64,000 bases of DNA from Lactococcus nasutitermitis (GCF_018403765.1 NZ_BOVQ01000007.1:62001-126000), one strand, 5' to 3'; positions 16,628 to 26,012 are shown, numbered from the stretch's first letter. Translations and numbers: made by a program. The notes: generated by a model not told the origin, from the letters alone.

Positions 16628-18367
16628 ATGATATTCAAATCTATCATGAAACATAAGTGGGTTGCCATTTTTTCTATTATTTCAACCTTCATTTATGCAG
16701 GAGTGCAGCTCTACCAACCTCAAATCATGAAACACATCATGACGGTCATGTCATCAACGACTTACAGCCGTCATCAAATGTCTGACAAGATTCAAGGTTA
16801 CGGCATAGAACTCTTGATTGTTGCTGGAATCGGTATTTTATTTGCGATTTTTAGCACACTCTCAGCAGCACGTATCGCCCAAGAAATCGGAGCCGATGTC
16901 CGCGAAGCAACTTACAAAAAAATCAATACATTTTCTTATGAGAATGTTGAACAATTCAACGCAGGAAATCTCGTTGTCCGCATGACAAATGACGTCACAC
17001 AAGTTCAAAACTTGATGATGATGATTTTCCAAATCTTGATGCGTATTCCCGTCCTCTTGATTGGTGCCGTTGTTCTTTCAATTACAACATTGCCAAGACT
17101 TTGGTGGATTACCGTTCTTTTGATTATCTTGATTGTTCTCGTCACAGCCGTCCTCATGGGACGCATGGGACCACATTTCATGGCATTCCAAAAATTGATG
17201 GACCGTATCAACGCGATTGCCAAACAAAATCTGCGTGGCTCACGTGTCGTAAAATCATTCGTCCAAGAAAAAAATCAAATCACTGAATTTGATAAAACAT
17301 CTGACGAACTCTACGATCACAACTGGGCAGTTGGAAAACTTTTCTCAGCGATGATTCCACTTTTTACAATCATTGCTCAAGGCGCTATTTGGCTTGCTAT
17401 CTACATCGTTTCTACATTCGTTACTGACTCACCAAAAATTGCTCAAGACAGCATTGGTGGGATTGCAACATTCATGACTTACATGGGAATGATTATGTTT
17501 GCCATCATCATGGGTGGTATGATTTCCATGTTTGCCTCACGTGGTATGGTCTCTATCGGACGTATCAATGAAGTTCTGAAAACTGACCCAGCAATGTCAT
17601 TTGATGAAAATGCTAAAGATGAAGAACTCACAGGTTCAGTCAAGTTTGACCACGTTTCATTTAGCTATCCAAACGACGAAGAAGCAACATTAAAAGACAT
17701 CAGTTTTGAAATCTCATCAGGTCAAATGGTTGGTATCGTTGGTGCGACAGGTGCAGGTAAATCAACACTTGCTCAGCTCATTCCTCGACTTTTTGACCCA
17801 ACAGAAGGAACAGTTTCCATTGGCGGAAAAGACCTCAAAACAGTCAGTCGCGGAACTTTGAAACAAAATATCTCCATCGTTTTGCAAAAAGCGATTCTGT
17901 TCTCAGGTACGATTGCAGGCAATATCAAGCAAGGTAAAGCAGATGCAACAGATGATGAAATGACTCGTGCCGCACAAATTGCTCAAGCTGCCGAGTTCAT
18001 TGAAACAAAAGATGGACAATATGAAGCAGAAGTTGAAGAACGTGGAAACAACTTCTCAGGTGGACAAAAACAACGTATGTCTATCACACGTGGTGTTGTT
18101 AAAAATCCAAACGTCCTAATTCTTGATGATTCAACATCAGCACTTGATGCTAAATCTGAAAAACTTGTACAAGAAGCATTGGACAAAGAACTTAAAAATA
18201 CAACGACAATCATTATCGCACAAAAGATTTCTTCAGTTGTTCACGCTGATAATATCCTCGTCCTTGACCAGGGAAAACTTGTTGGACAAGGCACGCACCA
18301 CGAACTTGTCGCAAGCAATAAAATCTATCAAGAAATCTATGAAACACAGAAAGCACAGGAGGACTAA
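16628..18367 (+). CDS. lmrC: multidrug ABC exporter subunit LmrC
   Basis: 579-residue half-transporter: six-TM domain (about 1-320) fused to an ATPase. Walker A is GATGAGKST near 380 and the signature is NFSGGQKQR. Walker B is LILDDSTSALD, with aspartate in place of the catalytic glutamate. That non-canonical residue is characteristic of LmrC, the degenerate partner in the LmrC-LmrD heterodimer, which exports drugs and bile acids. lmrD starts three bases after its stop codon. Confidence 0.92.
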   Translation: MIFKSIMKHKWVAIFSIISTFIYAGVQLYQPQIMKHIMTVMSSTTYSRHQMSDKIQGYGIELLIVAGIGILFAIFSTLSAARIAQEIGADVREATYKKINTFSYENVEQFNAGNLVVRMTNDVTQVQNLMMMIFQILMRIPVLLIGAVVLSITTLPRLWWITVLLIILIVLVTAVLMGRMGPHFMAFQKLMDRINAIAKQNLRGSRVVKSFVQEKNQITEFDKTSDELYDHNWAVGKLFSAMIPLFTIIAQGAIWLAIYIVSTFVTDSPKIAQDSIGGIATFMTYMGMIMFAIIMGGMISMFASRGMVSIGRINEVLKTDPAMSFDENAKDEELTGSVKFDHVSFSYPNDEEATLKDISFEISSGQMVGIVGATGAGKSTLAQLIPRLFDPTEGTVSIGGKDLKTVSRGTLKQNISIVLQKAILFSGTIAGNIKQGKADATDDEMTRAAQIAQAAEFIETKDGQYEAEVEERGNNFSGGQKQRMSITRGVVKNPNVLILDDSTSALDAKSEKLVQEALDKELKNTTTIIIAQKISSVVHADNILVLDQGKLVGQGTHHELVASNKIYQEIYETQKAQED

Positions 18368-18370
18368 GAC

Positions 18371-20374
18371 ATGGAAAACGCAACAAAACCACAAAAGAAA
18401 ATGTCTGACACCACACGTGCCATCCGATTTTTCTATCTTTATCTTAAAAAATATAAACTTCAATTTGTCGTTATCATGATTTTCATCATCTTAGCAACAT
18501 GGTTGCAAGTTATCGCACCTTCTCTACTGGGAGATGCCATTACAAATCTGGGAACTTATGTGAAAGATTATTTCACACATCAAGGCGCCGCAGGAATGAA
18601 AAAAATGTTGGACGGTTTCCAACCACTTATTCAACAAGCGAACTTACCTGGAACAACTAAAATGTCTGAAGTCTTTCAGATGGCTCACCAAACGGCAGCT
18701 AGTATGCACATCTCAGCAGATAAGTTTAATCAAGCTTCTGCCATGACGATTAACCAAGCGACTGCCATTGCCCATTCACATGCTGCAAGTACTACTACTT
18801 TCATGAAAGGTATGTGGCAACTTCTCCTTGTTTATCTCGCAACAGGCGTATCTATGCTGATTTACACTTTGCTCTTTAGCCGTATCGTTGCGCATTCAAC
18901 AAATCGTATGCGTAAAGGTTTGTTTGGTAAATTGGAACGTCTCACGATTTCTTACTTTGACCGTCATCAAGATGGAGATATCTTAGCACGTTTCACATCT
19001 GACTTAGATAATATTCAAAATACACTCAATCAAGCACTTGTTTCTGTTGTATCAAATGCCGCTATCTTTGTTGGTGTGCTTATCCAGATTTTTGATAAAA
19101 ATATTACTTTTGCTTTATTGACTGTAGCAGCTTCACCAGTTGCAATCATTGCAGCAATCGTGATTATTCGTCAATCGAAAAAAGCAACGGATAAACAACA
19201 AGAAGAAGTCTCACAACTGAATGCCTATATGGACGAAAAGATTTCTGGACAAAAAGAAATCATCGTTGAAGGGCTACAAGAAGATTCTATCAATGGCTTC
19301 TTAAAACACAATGCAAAAGTTAAAAAACGTACATTTGCTGCTCAAGCTTGGTCAGGTATGATTTTCCCATTAATGAATGGTTTCCAACTTTTAACTATCG
19401 CTATTGTCATCTTCGGTGGAACAGCTTATGTCTTGAACGATAAAAGTATGTCAATCGCTACTGGACTTGGACTTTTAGTTGCCTTTGTCCAATATGTACA
19501 AACATACTACAATCCAATCATGCAAATTTCATCTAACTTTGGCCAACTTCAACTTGCCATTACAGGCGCAACACGTTTGAATGTTATGTTTGATGAACCA
19601 GAAGAAGTTCGTCCTGAAAATGGTGCAAAACTTGAACACATCAATGAAGGCGTTCAGATTGAAAATCTTGATTTTGAATACCTCCCAGGAAAACCAATCC
19701 TAAAAAATGTTAATATTAACGTGAAAAAAGGTCAAATGGTTGCTCTTGTTGGGCCTACAGGCTCAGGTAAAACAACTGTCATGAACTTGATGAACCGTTT
19801 CTATGATGTCAACTCTGGCTCTATCAAGTTTGACGGTAAAGATATCCGTGAATTTGACTTAGATAGTTTGCGGAGCAATGTCGGTATTGTATTACAAGAG
19901 TCAACACTCTTTGATGGTACGATTGCTGATAATATCAAGTTTGGTAAACCTAATGCAACTCAAGAAGAAATCGAAACAGTCGCAAAAACAACGCACATTC
20001 ACGAGTTTATTGAAAGCTTACCAGAGAAATACGAAACACACGTCAGCGATGATGAGTCTGTCTTCTCAGTAGGACAAAAACAACAAATCTCGATTGCACG
20101 TACAATCCTTACAAACCCAGAATTACTTATCCTTGACGAAGCAACATCAAACGTTGATACCGTCACCGAGCAACAAATTCAATGGGCAATGGAAGCAGCG
20201 ATTGCAGGACGTACATCATTTGTTATCGCTCACCGCCTGAAAACAATCCTCAATGCAGACAAAATCATCGTCCTCAAAGATGGTGAAGTCATCGAAGAAG
20301 GCAATCACCACGAACTTGTTGCTCAAGGTGGATTCTACGCAGAACTTTATCGTAATCAGTTCGTTTTTGAATAA
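18371..20374 (+). CDS. lmrD: multidrug ABC exporter subunit LmrD
   Basis: 667-residue half-transporter. After TM1 it has a long extracellular insert (about residues 55-140) typical of LmrD, then the other TM helices. The ATPase has Walker [10 protein letters not shown], a degenerate signature FSVGQKQQ, and canonical Walker [13 protein letters not shown] with the catalytic glutamate. Degeneracy is thus complementary to LmrC, as expected for one active ATP site per heterodimer. GGAGG precedes the ATG. The PadR-type repressor gene lmrR, which I recall as the upstream neighbour in L. lactis, is not present here. Confidence 0.92.
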   Translation: MENATKPQKKMSDTTRAIRFFYLYLKKYKLQFVVIMIFIILATWLQVIAPSLLGDAITNLGTYVKDYFTHQGAAGMKKMLDGFQPLIQQANLPGTTKMSEVFQMAHQTAASMHISADKFNQASAMTINQATAIAHSHAASTTTFMKGMWQLLLVYLATGVSMLIYTLLFSRIVAHSTNRMRKGLFGKLERLTISYFDRHQDGDILARFTSDLDNIQNTLNQALVSVVSNAAIFVGVLIQIFDKNITFALLTVAASPVAIIAAIVIIRQSKKATDKQQEEVSQLNAYMDEKISGQKEIIVEGLQEDSINGFLKHNAKVKKRTFAAQAWSGMIFPLMNGFQLLTIAIVIFGGTAYVLNDKSMSIATGLGLLVAFVQYVQTYYNPIMQISSNFGQLQLAITGATRLNVMFDEPEEVRPENGAKLEHINEGVQIENLDFEYLPGKPILKNVNINVKKGQMVALVGPTGSGKTTVMNLMNRFYDVNSGSIKFDGKDIREFDLDSLRSNVGIVLQESTLFDGTIADNIKFGKPNATQEEIETVAKTTHIHEFIESLPEKYETHVSDDESVFSVGQKQQISIARTILTNPELLILDEATSNVDTVTEQQIQWAMEAAIAGRTSFVIAHRLKTILNADKIIVLKDGEVIEEGNHHELVAQGGFYAELYRNQFVFE

Positions 20375-20387
20375 GTAACAAGAAATA

Positions 20388-20409
20388 GACGCTAAAGCGT
20401 CTTTTTTTG
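20388..20409 (+). terminator. lmrCD terminator
   Basis: AGACGC, TAAA loop, GCGTCT, then T7. Confidence 0.9.
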
Positions 20410-20454
20410 TACGTCAATTGTTATATTAATGGATGTTTCAAAAATAATAAGCTC

Positions 20455-20483
20455 TTGATATTTAGGAAAGTTAAAGGTAGAAT
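20455..20483 (+). promoter_or_regulatory. promoter of the LytTR regulator gene
   Basis: -35 TTGATA (20455-20460), 17-base spacer, -10 TAGAAT (20478-20483). The leader is about 90 bases. Confidence 0.5.
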
Positions 20484-20577
20484 GAGTGTAGTTTATAACG
20501 AACAAAAATATGAGGAGTGATTTGCTTTATTATAGTGGTTATATGCTACTTAATAAATAATAAGAATCTAAATAAAA

Positions 20578-21330
20578 ATGATTGATGATAAAATGTTAAA
20601 AATAAAAATAGTAGTCGTTGATGCAGATTTTCAAGAAAGTGAACGTTTAGAAAAATTTATATTAGAAAAAGAAAAGACCTTAAACATAAAAGAGGAAATC
20701 TACGCAACAAGAATCTTTCTACATCATGCGGATGCTTATGAATATTTGGCTGCTCATAGAGAATATATAGGAATTTATTTTGTAAAGATATTAACAGAAT
20801 CAGAGCTATTAATACTTAAAAAATTACAAGCATTAAATACACAAATATTTTTTGTGATTTATACAGATGATGATAGACTGAGCTCAGATTTACTCTCTCT
20901 CACAGCTTCAGCCCTGTGGACACAAATGACAGTACGAAGTAATAATGATGCTGATATTAAACAAATGATTGAAAAGGCACTTAAATTTGTTTTTGTTAAT
21001 TCTGATAATATAGTTAAAATCAATGGCTTTCCTATTGCTGTAAATTCACTTTTATACATAGAGGGAAATAAAAATCATCGTAATTATCTTCACGCCGTTA
21101 CAAGTGATAATGAATGTTTAATTCGTGGAACACTTACGGAAGTAAAAAATAAAATTCCAGCTCTTATTTCTTTTGGGCGGGGATTATTGGTTCATCCAGC
21201 CAAAATAAGACGTGTGGAAGCAGATGGATTGACTATTTGTTTTTTCGGATACTTGAAAAAAATTTTAATACCATTTTCTTATAAAAAAGAACTTATGGAG
21301 TTAAAAAAGCACTCTGATTGGATAAAATAA
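20578..21330 (+). CDS. LytTR-family response regulator with degenerate receiver
   Basis: 250 residues. Residues about 7-130 resemble a receiver domain ('KIVVVDADFQESERLEKFI'), but the acidic pair is DA and the phospho-acceptor strand reads 'IGIYFVKI' without aspartate, so it is probably not phosphorylated. Residues about 140-245 are a LytTR DNA-binding domain ('LLYIEGNKNHRNYLHAV', 'FGRGLLVHPAKIRRVE'). No histidine kinase is adjacent. Three direct repeats at 21-base spacing lie just downstream and are its likely target. No Shine-Dalgarno sequence is evident; a start five codons later is possible. Bacteriocin and competence regulators (AgrA, ComE type) are the closest functional analogues. Confidence 0.7.
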   Translation: MIDDKMLKIKIVVVDADFQESERLEKFILEKEKTLNIKEEIYATRIFLHHADAYEYLAAHREYIGIYFVKILTESELLILKKLQALNTQIFFVIYTDDDRLSSDLLSLTASALWTQMTVRSNNDADIKQMIEKALKFVFVNSDNIVKINGFPIAVNSLLYIEGNKNHRNYLHAVTSDNECLIRGTLTEVKNKIPALISFGRGLLVHPAKIRRVEADGLTICFFGYLKKILIPFSYKKELMELKKHSDWIK

Positions 21331-21344
21331 AGTTTTTCGTCACT

Positions 21345-21415
21345 TTATCACAGGAAAAATAGTTATTATCACTTAAAAATTTATTTCATCACAAAAGTGA
21401 TTGATAAGGTAGAAT
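21345..21415 (+). promoter_or_regulatory. three LytTR-type direct repeats plus -10
   Basis: TTATCACAG (21345), TTATCACTT (21366) and TCATCACAA (21386) are spaced 21 and 20 bases apart, i.e. the same DNA face, as for AgrA/ComE sites. TAGAAT at 21410-21415 could be the -10 of an activated promoter, since no -35 is present. Confidence 0.45.
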
Positions 21416-21740
21416 AAATATTGACTATGAAAGCGATGACATTTATAATAAAAGATGTAAAGTAAAGGTTCTTTTAATAGAAAGACAAAAAGAGGTATGG
21501 TCCAATGGAGAAGTTGGTAAGATGATGTTATGAATAAGCCTTAAAAAAATTGGAAAGATAGGTAATAGTAGGTTAATTAAAAAAATTATTGTCCTTACAG
21601 TAGCTGCTAGATTTTTATTGCAGTTGCCAAATAGGGCATTTTTAGTACCTGTTGTGTACATAGTGCTTATTTTTGGATTGTTTGTTTTTCAAGTAAATAA
21701 GGAACGTGAGCTAAATATATTTTATCTGAAAGGATTGTAA
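21414..21740 (+). pseudogene. remnant of a bacteriocin-type ABC permease (C-terminal part)
   Basis: One frame is open from about 21414 apart from a single TGA near 21530. It encodes, after that stop, a hydrophobic segment 'LLQLPNRAFLVPVVYIVLIF' and ends with 'NKERELNIFYLKGL'. The ending resembles the C-termini of FtsX-like or DUF1430 bacteriocin-associated permeases (usually '...LKGx'). It abuts an ATPase of the lactococcin-972 exporter group, whose partner is such a permease. Only about 109 codons remain, against several hundred in an intact permease. The identity of the remnant is an inference. Confidence 0.45.
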
Positions 21741-21745
21741 TTTCT

Positions 21746-22372
21746 ATGATTGAATTGATAAATATTACTAAAAAGTTTGATAATCATATGATTTTTGAAG
21801 ATTTTTCCTATTGTTTTGAAGCGGGAAAATCATATGGTTTAATTGGACGTTCTGGTTGTGGGAAAACGACACTTTTGAATATTATCGGAAAATTGGAGAC
21901 AGCTGATAATGGTGAAGTTTTAATTAATAAAAAAGCTCTAAAAGATATTAAAGAACAAAAATTTTTTCGAGATGATGTGGGCTATCTTTTTCAAAATTAT
22001 GGTTTAATTGATAATGAAACAATTGAGCAAAATTTAGAATTGGCTTTTGTTGGGAAAAAAATGAGAAAAATAGAGCGTCGAGAAATGATGCTTAAAGTTT
22101 TAAAGAAGGTAAATTTAGAAGCTGATTTAAAGCGAAAAATATTTTCTCTGTCTGGTGGAGAGGCACAACGTGTGGCAATCGCTAAGATAATGATTAAAAA
22201 CCCGCCGATTATTCTTGCAGATGAGCCTACGGCATCACTTGATGAAAAAAATGGACAAGAGGTTATTCAACTGATTTTAAATTTAAAAGATGAAGAAAAA
22301 ATTATAATTATCGCAACACACACACCGCTTGTATGGGAAGCACTGGATACATTGGTGGAATTAGGGGAGTAA
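21746..22372 (+). CDS. ABC transporter ATPase, lactococcin-972-type bacteriocin exporter group
   Basis: 208-residue stand-alone ATPase. Walker A is GRSGCGKTT (about residues 34-42), the signature is LSGGEAQRVAIAK and Walker B is ILADEPTASLD, followed by 'IIATHTPLVWEALDTLVEL'. Sequence and size fit the small ATPases paired with DUF1430 permeases in lactococcin-972-like export or immunity loci. Its permease appears to be decayed upstream and no bacteriocin gene was found, so it may be an orphan. The locus is more AT-rich than its neighbours. Confidence 0.75.
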   Translation: MIELINITKKFDNHMIFEDFSYCFEAGKSYGLIGRSGCGKTTLLNIIGKLETADNGEVLINKKALKDIKEQKFFRDDVGYLFQNYGLIDNETIEQNLELAFVGKKMRKIERREMMLKVLKKVNLEADLKRKIFSLSGGEAQRVAIAKIMIKNPPIILADEPTASLDEKNGQEVIQLILNLKDEEKIIIIATHTPLVWEALDTLVELGE

Positions 22373-22398
22373 ACTTTTTATGTGTGAATTTTTAAGGG

Positions 22399-22434
22399 AA
22401 ACTAGAGTTTCATTTGTGAAACTTTAGTTTTTAA
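22399..22434 (+). terminator. terminator after the ABC ATPase
   Basis: AAACTAGAGTTTCA and TGAAACTTTAGTTT arms with one wobble, then T. Confidence 0.75.
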
Positions 22435-22546
22435 TTTGAAGAAAATTTCCGTCAGAAAAGTTTGTCAAATGGTGCTAAAAAATGGTAAAATAGCTTTTGC
22501 AGTAATAAAATATGATATGTGATATTAGATTTGGAAATAATTGAAT

Positions 22547-23818
22547 ATGAGAAAAATAGTAATAAATGGCGGGAAACGAATTTCTGGGGAAGTAACGATT
22601 TCTGGGGCGAAAAATAGTGTGGTGGCGCTGATTCCGGCGACAATTTTGGCAAATGATGTTGTGACTTTGGAGGGTGTGCCTGATATTTCTGATGTGACGA
22701 GTTTGGTCGAAATCATGGAAATTATGGGGGCGACGATTGAGCGTGATGTTGCGGCTGGTGTTTTGACGATTGATACACGTGGTGTGCTTTCAAAACCGTT
22801 GCCTTATGGGAAAATCAACTCTTTGCGGGCTTCTTATTATTTTAATGGTGCGCTTTTGGGACGTTTTGGTGTGGCGACAGTTGGTTTGCCTGGTGGTTGT
22901 GACTTAGGCCCTCGTCCGATTGACTTGCATATTAAGGCTTTTGAGGCGCTGGGTGCTGAGTTTTCTTATCTGGAAGATGCGATGCACTTGGAAAGTAAGC
23001 AGGAAGATAAAAAATTGCATGGCACGACGATTTTCATGGATATGGTGTCGGTTGGGGCAACGATTAATACGATGCTTGCAGCGAGTCGTGCCAAGGGTGT
23101 GACGATTATTGAAAATGCGGCGCGCGAACCTGAGATTATTGATGTCGCTACCTTGCTCAATAACATGGGTGCGCAGGTGCGTGGGGCAGGAACAGATGTG
23201 ATTCGGATTGTTGGGGCAGATGTGATGCACGGTGCACAACATACGGTGATTCCCGATAGGATTGAAGCGGGGACTTATCTGGCGCTTGCGGCTGCGATGG
23301 GCGATGGTGTAATTGTTGATAATGTCATTTATGAGCATTTGGAGAGTTTCATTGCCAAGCTTGAGGAAATGGGCGTGAAGATGATTGTGCGCGAGGATTC
23401 GATAGAAGTGTTAAAATCGGAAAATCTGCGTGCGGTGAATATTAAGACTGTGCCTTACCCTGGTTTTGCGACGGATTTGCAACAGCCGATGACACCGTTG
23501 TTGCTGACAGCACAAGGACGTGGCTGGATTGTTGATACGATTTATGAGAAACGGGTCAATCATGTGCCTGAAATGGCGCGAATGGGGGCTAAGATTTCTG
23601 TCGTTGAGGGAAGAATTCTTTATGAAGCACCAAATAAACTGACTGGAAGTTGTGTGAAAGCAACGGATTTGCGTGCTGGAGCAGGACTTGTTTTAGCTGG
23701 AATCATTGCTGAGGGAACGACGACAATTTCTAATATTGAGTTTATTTTGCGTGGTTACGATAGTATTATCGAAAAAATGACTGGTTTGGGTGTTGATATT
23801 AAATTAGTTGAAGAATAA
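22547..23818 (+). CDS. murA2: UDP-N-acetylglucosamine 1-carboxyvinyltransferase, MurA2/MurZ type
   Basis: 424 residues, the first committed step of peptidoglycan synthesis: transfer of enolpyruvate from PEP to UDP-GlcNAc. The catalytic, fosfomycin-reactive cysteine is C118 in '[15 protein letters not shown]', the MurZ-type form of the loop. '[13 protein letters not shown]' near the N-terminus binds substrate. The start is taken as the ATG at 22547 because homologues begin [13 protein letters not shown] two codons earlier has a better distance to the weak GGA. Confidence 0.95.
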   Translation: MRKIVINGGKRISGEVTISGAKNSVVALIPATILANDVVTLEGVPDISDVTSLVEIMEIMGATIERDVAAGVLTIDTRGVLSKPLPYGKINSLRASYYFNGALLGRFGVATVGLPGGCDLGPRPIDLHIKAFEALGAEFSYLEDAMHLESKQEDKKLHGTTIFMDMVSVGATINTMLAASRAKGVTIIENAAREPEIIDVATLLNNMGAQVRGAGTDVIRIVGADVMHGAQHTVIPDRIEAGTYLALAAAMGDGVIVDNVIYEHLESFIAKLEEMGVKMIVREDSIEVLKSENLRAVNIKTVPYPGFATDLQQPMTPLLLTAQGRGWIVDTIYEKRVNHVPEMARMGAKISVVEGRILYEAPNKLTGSCVKATDLRAGAGLVLAGIIAEGTTTISNIEFILRGYDSIIEKMTGLGVDIKLVEE

Positions 23819-23862
23819 TGGTTACGTTTGATGATTTTTTTCGTATAATAAAGTGAGAGAAG

Positions 23863-23939
23863 TTTTTGACAGACTTAGGTAAACATACTAGCTAATCCGT
23901 AAGTGAGCAAGCTCCCAACGGCTTCGCTATGTCAAAAAA
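23863..23939. repeat. long palindromic repeat, core type A (copy 1)
   Basis: Left half TTTTTGACAG, then a core containing TACTAGCTAATCCGTAAGTG and GAGCAAGCTC, then CTATGTCAAAAA. The core aligns with the copies at 36623-36695 and 26203-26267 (inverted). Confidence 0.75.
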
Positions 23940-23954
23940 TATTGAGGAGAAAAA

Positions 23955-24170
23955 ATGGCTGATTTGAAATTTGAAATTGTGGAACATTTGATTACTTTGT
24001 CGGAAAATGCAAAAGGTTGGACAAAGGAACTTAATCGTGTGTCCTGGAATAATGCTGAGGCGAAGTATGACCTGCGCCAATGGTCACCAGACCATGAAAA
24101 AATGGGCAAGGGCATTACATTGAGTGCGGAAGAATTTGCTGTGTTGTTGAAGGAATTGGGCAATAAATAA
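23955..24170 (+). CDS. ydbC: PC4-family single-stranded DNA-binding protein YdbC
   Basis: 71 residues, recognised as the lactococcal YdbC protein (PC4-like fold, binds single-stranded DNA). Key segments are 'LSENAKGWTKELNRVSWN' and 'YDLRQWSPDHEKMGKGITL'. GAGGAG precedes the ATG. It follows murA2 on the same strand, separated by a long palindromic repeat. Confidence 0.9.
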   Translation: MADLKFEIVEHLITLSENAKGWTKELNRVSWNNAEAKYDLRQWSPDHEKMGKGITLSAEEFAVLLKELGNK

Positions 24171-24181
24171 TCAGCTGATAG

Positions 24182-24209
24182 ATATTTTTGACAAAACTGT
24201 CAAAAATAT
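24182..24209. repeat. palindromic repeat after ydbC
   Basis: ATATTTTTGACA, AAAC, TGTCAAAAATAT. Perfect 12-base arms. Confidence 0.8.
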
Positions 24210-24216
24210 TTTCAAC

Positions 24217-24247
24217 AAAAAAAGACTGTCAAAAACAGACTTTTTTA
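24217..24247. terminator. terminator between ydbC (+) and DUF3397 gene (-)
   Basis: AAAAAAG.CTGT and ACAG.CTTTTTT arms with one A-A mismatch around a 5-base loop; usable from both sides. Confidence 0.7.
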
Positions 24248-24249
24248 TT

Positions 24250-24606
24250 TTAATGTATAAAAATGACAACTAAGAAAGCAATATAAATCACAAAAGTAAT
24301 AATAAATGTGATGCGCCACCAGAGTTTGAGAAAACGACGGTAGTAAAATTCTTTGTAATAGAAGATGTCAAGTAGGAGCAGAACAAGCGCTAAGCCAGAG
24401 ATAATGAGAATATAGTAGGGTAAAATACTGATAGATGTAAACTGTTTGGAAAAAATTTGCAGACCAAAAGCGAGGAAAACAGTGAAAACATCAGGAATTC
24501 CAAGGCGATGATGCGTTAATTTTCGCAATCTGAAAAATTTGAATATAAATGTCAGAGCGATAAACACTAAAATAGGATAAAGTATGGCGATAATCTTTAG
24601 TAACAT
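24250..24606 (-). CDS. DUF3397-family membrane protein
   Basis: 118 residues with four hydrophobic helices; 'HHRLGIPDVFTVFLAFGLQIFS' is characteristic of the DUF3397 family of Lactobacillales. Function unknown. It follows a short hydrophobic reading frame on the same strand and has only a weak Shine-Dalgarno sequence. Confidence 0.75.
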   Translation of the reverse strand: MLLKIIAILYPILVFIALTFIFKFFRLRKLTHHRLGIPDVFTVFLAFGLQIFSKQFTSISILPYYILIISGLALVLLLLDIFYYKEFYYRRFLKLWWRITFIITFVIYIAFLVVIFIH

Positions 24607-24629
24607 TCTTTAATTGTAGCCGTTTTGTC

Positions 24630-24785
24630 CTAGTTTGTAAAGTATTTATTTGCATTAGAATGGGCGAGCGCTCGCAAAATAGCAAGTCCCAAAATCGTGC
24701 GGCCAGAATTGGTAGGCAGAGCAAGTGGCAACAAGATAGCAATAATCGCAGCTCTTAAAGCAATGAGGGTGAGTGAAAATGACAT
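24630..24785 (-). CDS. possible 51-residue membrane peptide
   Basis: ATG at 24785 preceded by GGAG at five bases. The product starts MSFSLTLIALRAAIIAILL, has one clear hydrophobic segment, and ends ANKYFTN. It lies 23 bases upstream of the DUF3397 start, so they may be co-transcribed. I do not recognise it. The good ribosome-binding site is the main support. Confidence 0.4.
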   Translation of the reverse strand: MSFSLTLIALRAAIIAILLPLALPTNSGRTILGLAILRALAHSNANKYFTN

Positions 24786-24867
24786 AGAAACTCCATTTCT
24801 TTCATGGTAAAATGAATGATAGCTGAAAAGGAAGAATCAGGCAACTATAAAACGGTGAAAGAATATA

Positions 24868-24899
24868 AAAAACGTAATTTTTAAAATTACGTTTTTATT
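24868..24899 (-). terminator. ybaK terminator
   Basis: AAAAACGTAATT and AATTACGTTTTT arms, directly after the ybaK stop codon. Confidence 0.85.
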
Positions 24900-24900
24900 T

Positions 24901-25377
24901 TTACTCACGAATTTCAGCAAATTGAGCATGAACAAAAACAGCCAATTCTTCAGGATTGACACGGATTGAGCGTCCTAATTCGCCTGCGGAGACAATCATA
25001 AAGTCCTTTTCCAGTGCAATCGTATCAATGAAAATCGGGAATTTTTTATTTTGCCAGATGCCGACAGGATTATTTGCGCCGTGAATATAACCAGTTGTCT
25101 TTTGTAAGTCTTTTTGTGGAATCATAGTGACTTTTTTATTTCCCGAAATCTTGGCGAGTTTTTTCTCAGAAAGATGTTCGGTGAGTGGTAAAATACCGAT
25201 GGCAACTCCTGTTTTGTCACCAATCAGAGCCAGCGTTTTGTAGATATCACTTTTGACAATGTCATCAGGAAGTGTTGACTCAACCAGTGCGTTAATCGCA
25301 AGTCCAGTGTGCGCAATTTTTGCCTTGTCAAGGATTTGTTCTACCAATGTTTTCTTTAATTTTGATTTTTTTGCCAT
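24901..25377 (-). CDS. ybaK: Cys-tRNA(Pro)/Cys-tRNA(Cys) deacylase, YbaK/EbsC family
   Basis: 158 residues. Hydrolyses mischarged aminoacyl-tRNA in trans. Family hallmarks are 'GDKTGVAIGILPLTEHLSEKKLA', 'NKKVTMIPQKDLQKTTGYIHGA' and 'VSAGELGRSIRVNPEEL'. TATAAT lies six bases before the ATG and there is no Shine-Dalgarno sequence, so it is probably leaderless. The -35 (CTGACA, 17-base spacer) falls inside a copy of the dispersed palindrome. Confidence 0.9.
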   Translation of the reverse strand: MAKKSKLKKTLVEQILDKAKIAHTGLAINALVESTLPDDIVKSDIYKTLALIGDKTGVAIGILPLTEHLSEKKLAKISGNKKVTMIPQKDLQKTTGYIHGANNPVGIWQNKKFPIFIDTIALEKDFMIVSAGELGRSIRVNPEELAVFVHAQFAEIRE

Positions 25378-25383
25378 AAATTT

Positions 25384-25412
25384 ATTATAAAACTTTTTGA
25401 CAGAACTGTCAG
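25384..25412 (-). promoter_or_regulatory. ybaK promoter overlapping a palindromic repeat
   Basis: Minus strand: CTGACA within the palindrome, 17 bases, TATAAT (plus 25384-25389), six bases, ATG. One half of the repeat serves as the -35. Confidence 0.55.
25394..25411. repeat. palindromic repeat upstream of ybaK
   Basis: TTTTTGACAG, AA, CTGTCA; the right arm is shortened. Confidence 0.65.
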
Positions 25413-25430
25413 CAACTATTTTTGATAAAA

Positions 25431-25460
25431 AAACTTTTTGACAAAACTGTCAAAAAGTTT
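25431..25460. repeat. palindromic repeat after thiT
   Basis: AAACTTTTTGACA, AAAC, TGTCAAAAAGTTT. Perfect 13-base arms just after the thiT stop codon; it could serve as a terminator. Confidence 0.8.
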
Positions 25461-25466
25461 GAGTGC

Positions 25467-26009
25467 TTATTTTGGAAAAAATACTTTTGGAAATTTTTTG
25501 ACAAAAATAAGCAGGATAATCAATGCTGCCACAGCAGTAAAAATACCGCTCAGACCATTGACAGCGAGAGAATAAGCGATAGCTCCCCAGCCTTTCCAAG
25601 CATATTTACTCCAAAAAATAATGCCTGCAATAAAATGAATGAAATATTTTGCTAAAACAGCGATAAAAATTCCACAGAAAACAGGTGCAGATTTCAGCGG
25701 TTGTGATTTCTGATGGAAAATCCCAGCAAGTCCCAGTAAGACTGGCGCAATGATATATTCCAGAAATGCCTGACTCAATGTGAGAATATAAGCGTGTCCA
25801 GTGATGATTGACAGGATTCCCCAGATGAGCCCCCCAGTAAGCCCAGCAGAAATACCGCGCCGAAAGCTCAAAAGCAAAATCGGAATACAAGCGATTTCGA
25901 CAATAATCCAGCCGTAAACCGTGTTTGGAATCAGACTGATAATGAACGCGAGCGCCGCCATGAAGGCGATTTCGATCAGCACGCGAATGTTGAGAGTAGA
26001 ATTTGACAT
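25467..26009 (-). CDS. thiT: ECF thiamine transporter S-component ThiT
   Basis: 180 residues, six TM helices, the substrate-binding S-component for thiamine; it works with a shared ECF energising module. The conserved '[20 protein letters not shown]' and '[19 protein letters not shown]' include the L1 loop and thiamine-site residues of lactococcal ThiT. GGAG seven bases upstream fixes the start at MSNST. A TPP riboswitch precedes it. One base string within its 3' end (TTTTTTGACAAAAA) resembles half of the dispersed repeat. Confidence 0.95.
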   Translation of the reverse strand: MSNSTLNIRVLIEIAFMAALAFIISLIPNTVYGWIIVEIACIPILLLSFRRGISAGLTGGLIWGILSIITGHAYILTLSQAFLEYIIAPVLLGLAGIFHQKSQPLKSAPVFCGIFIAVLAKYFIHFIAGIIFWSKYAWKGWGAIAYSLAVNGLSGIFTAVAALIILLIFVKKFPKVFFPK

Positions 26010-26012
26010 AAA

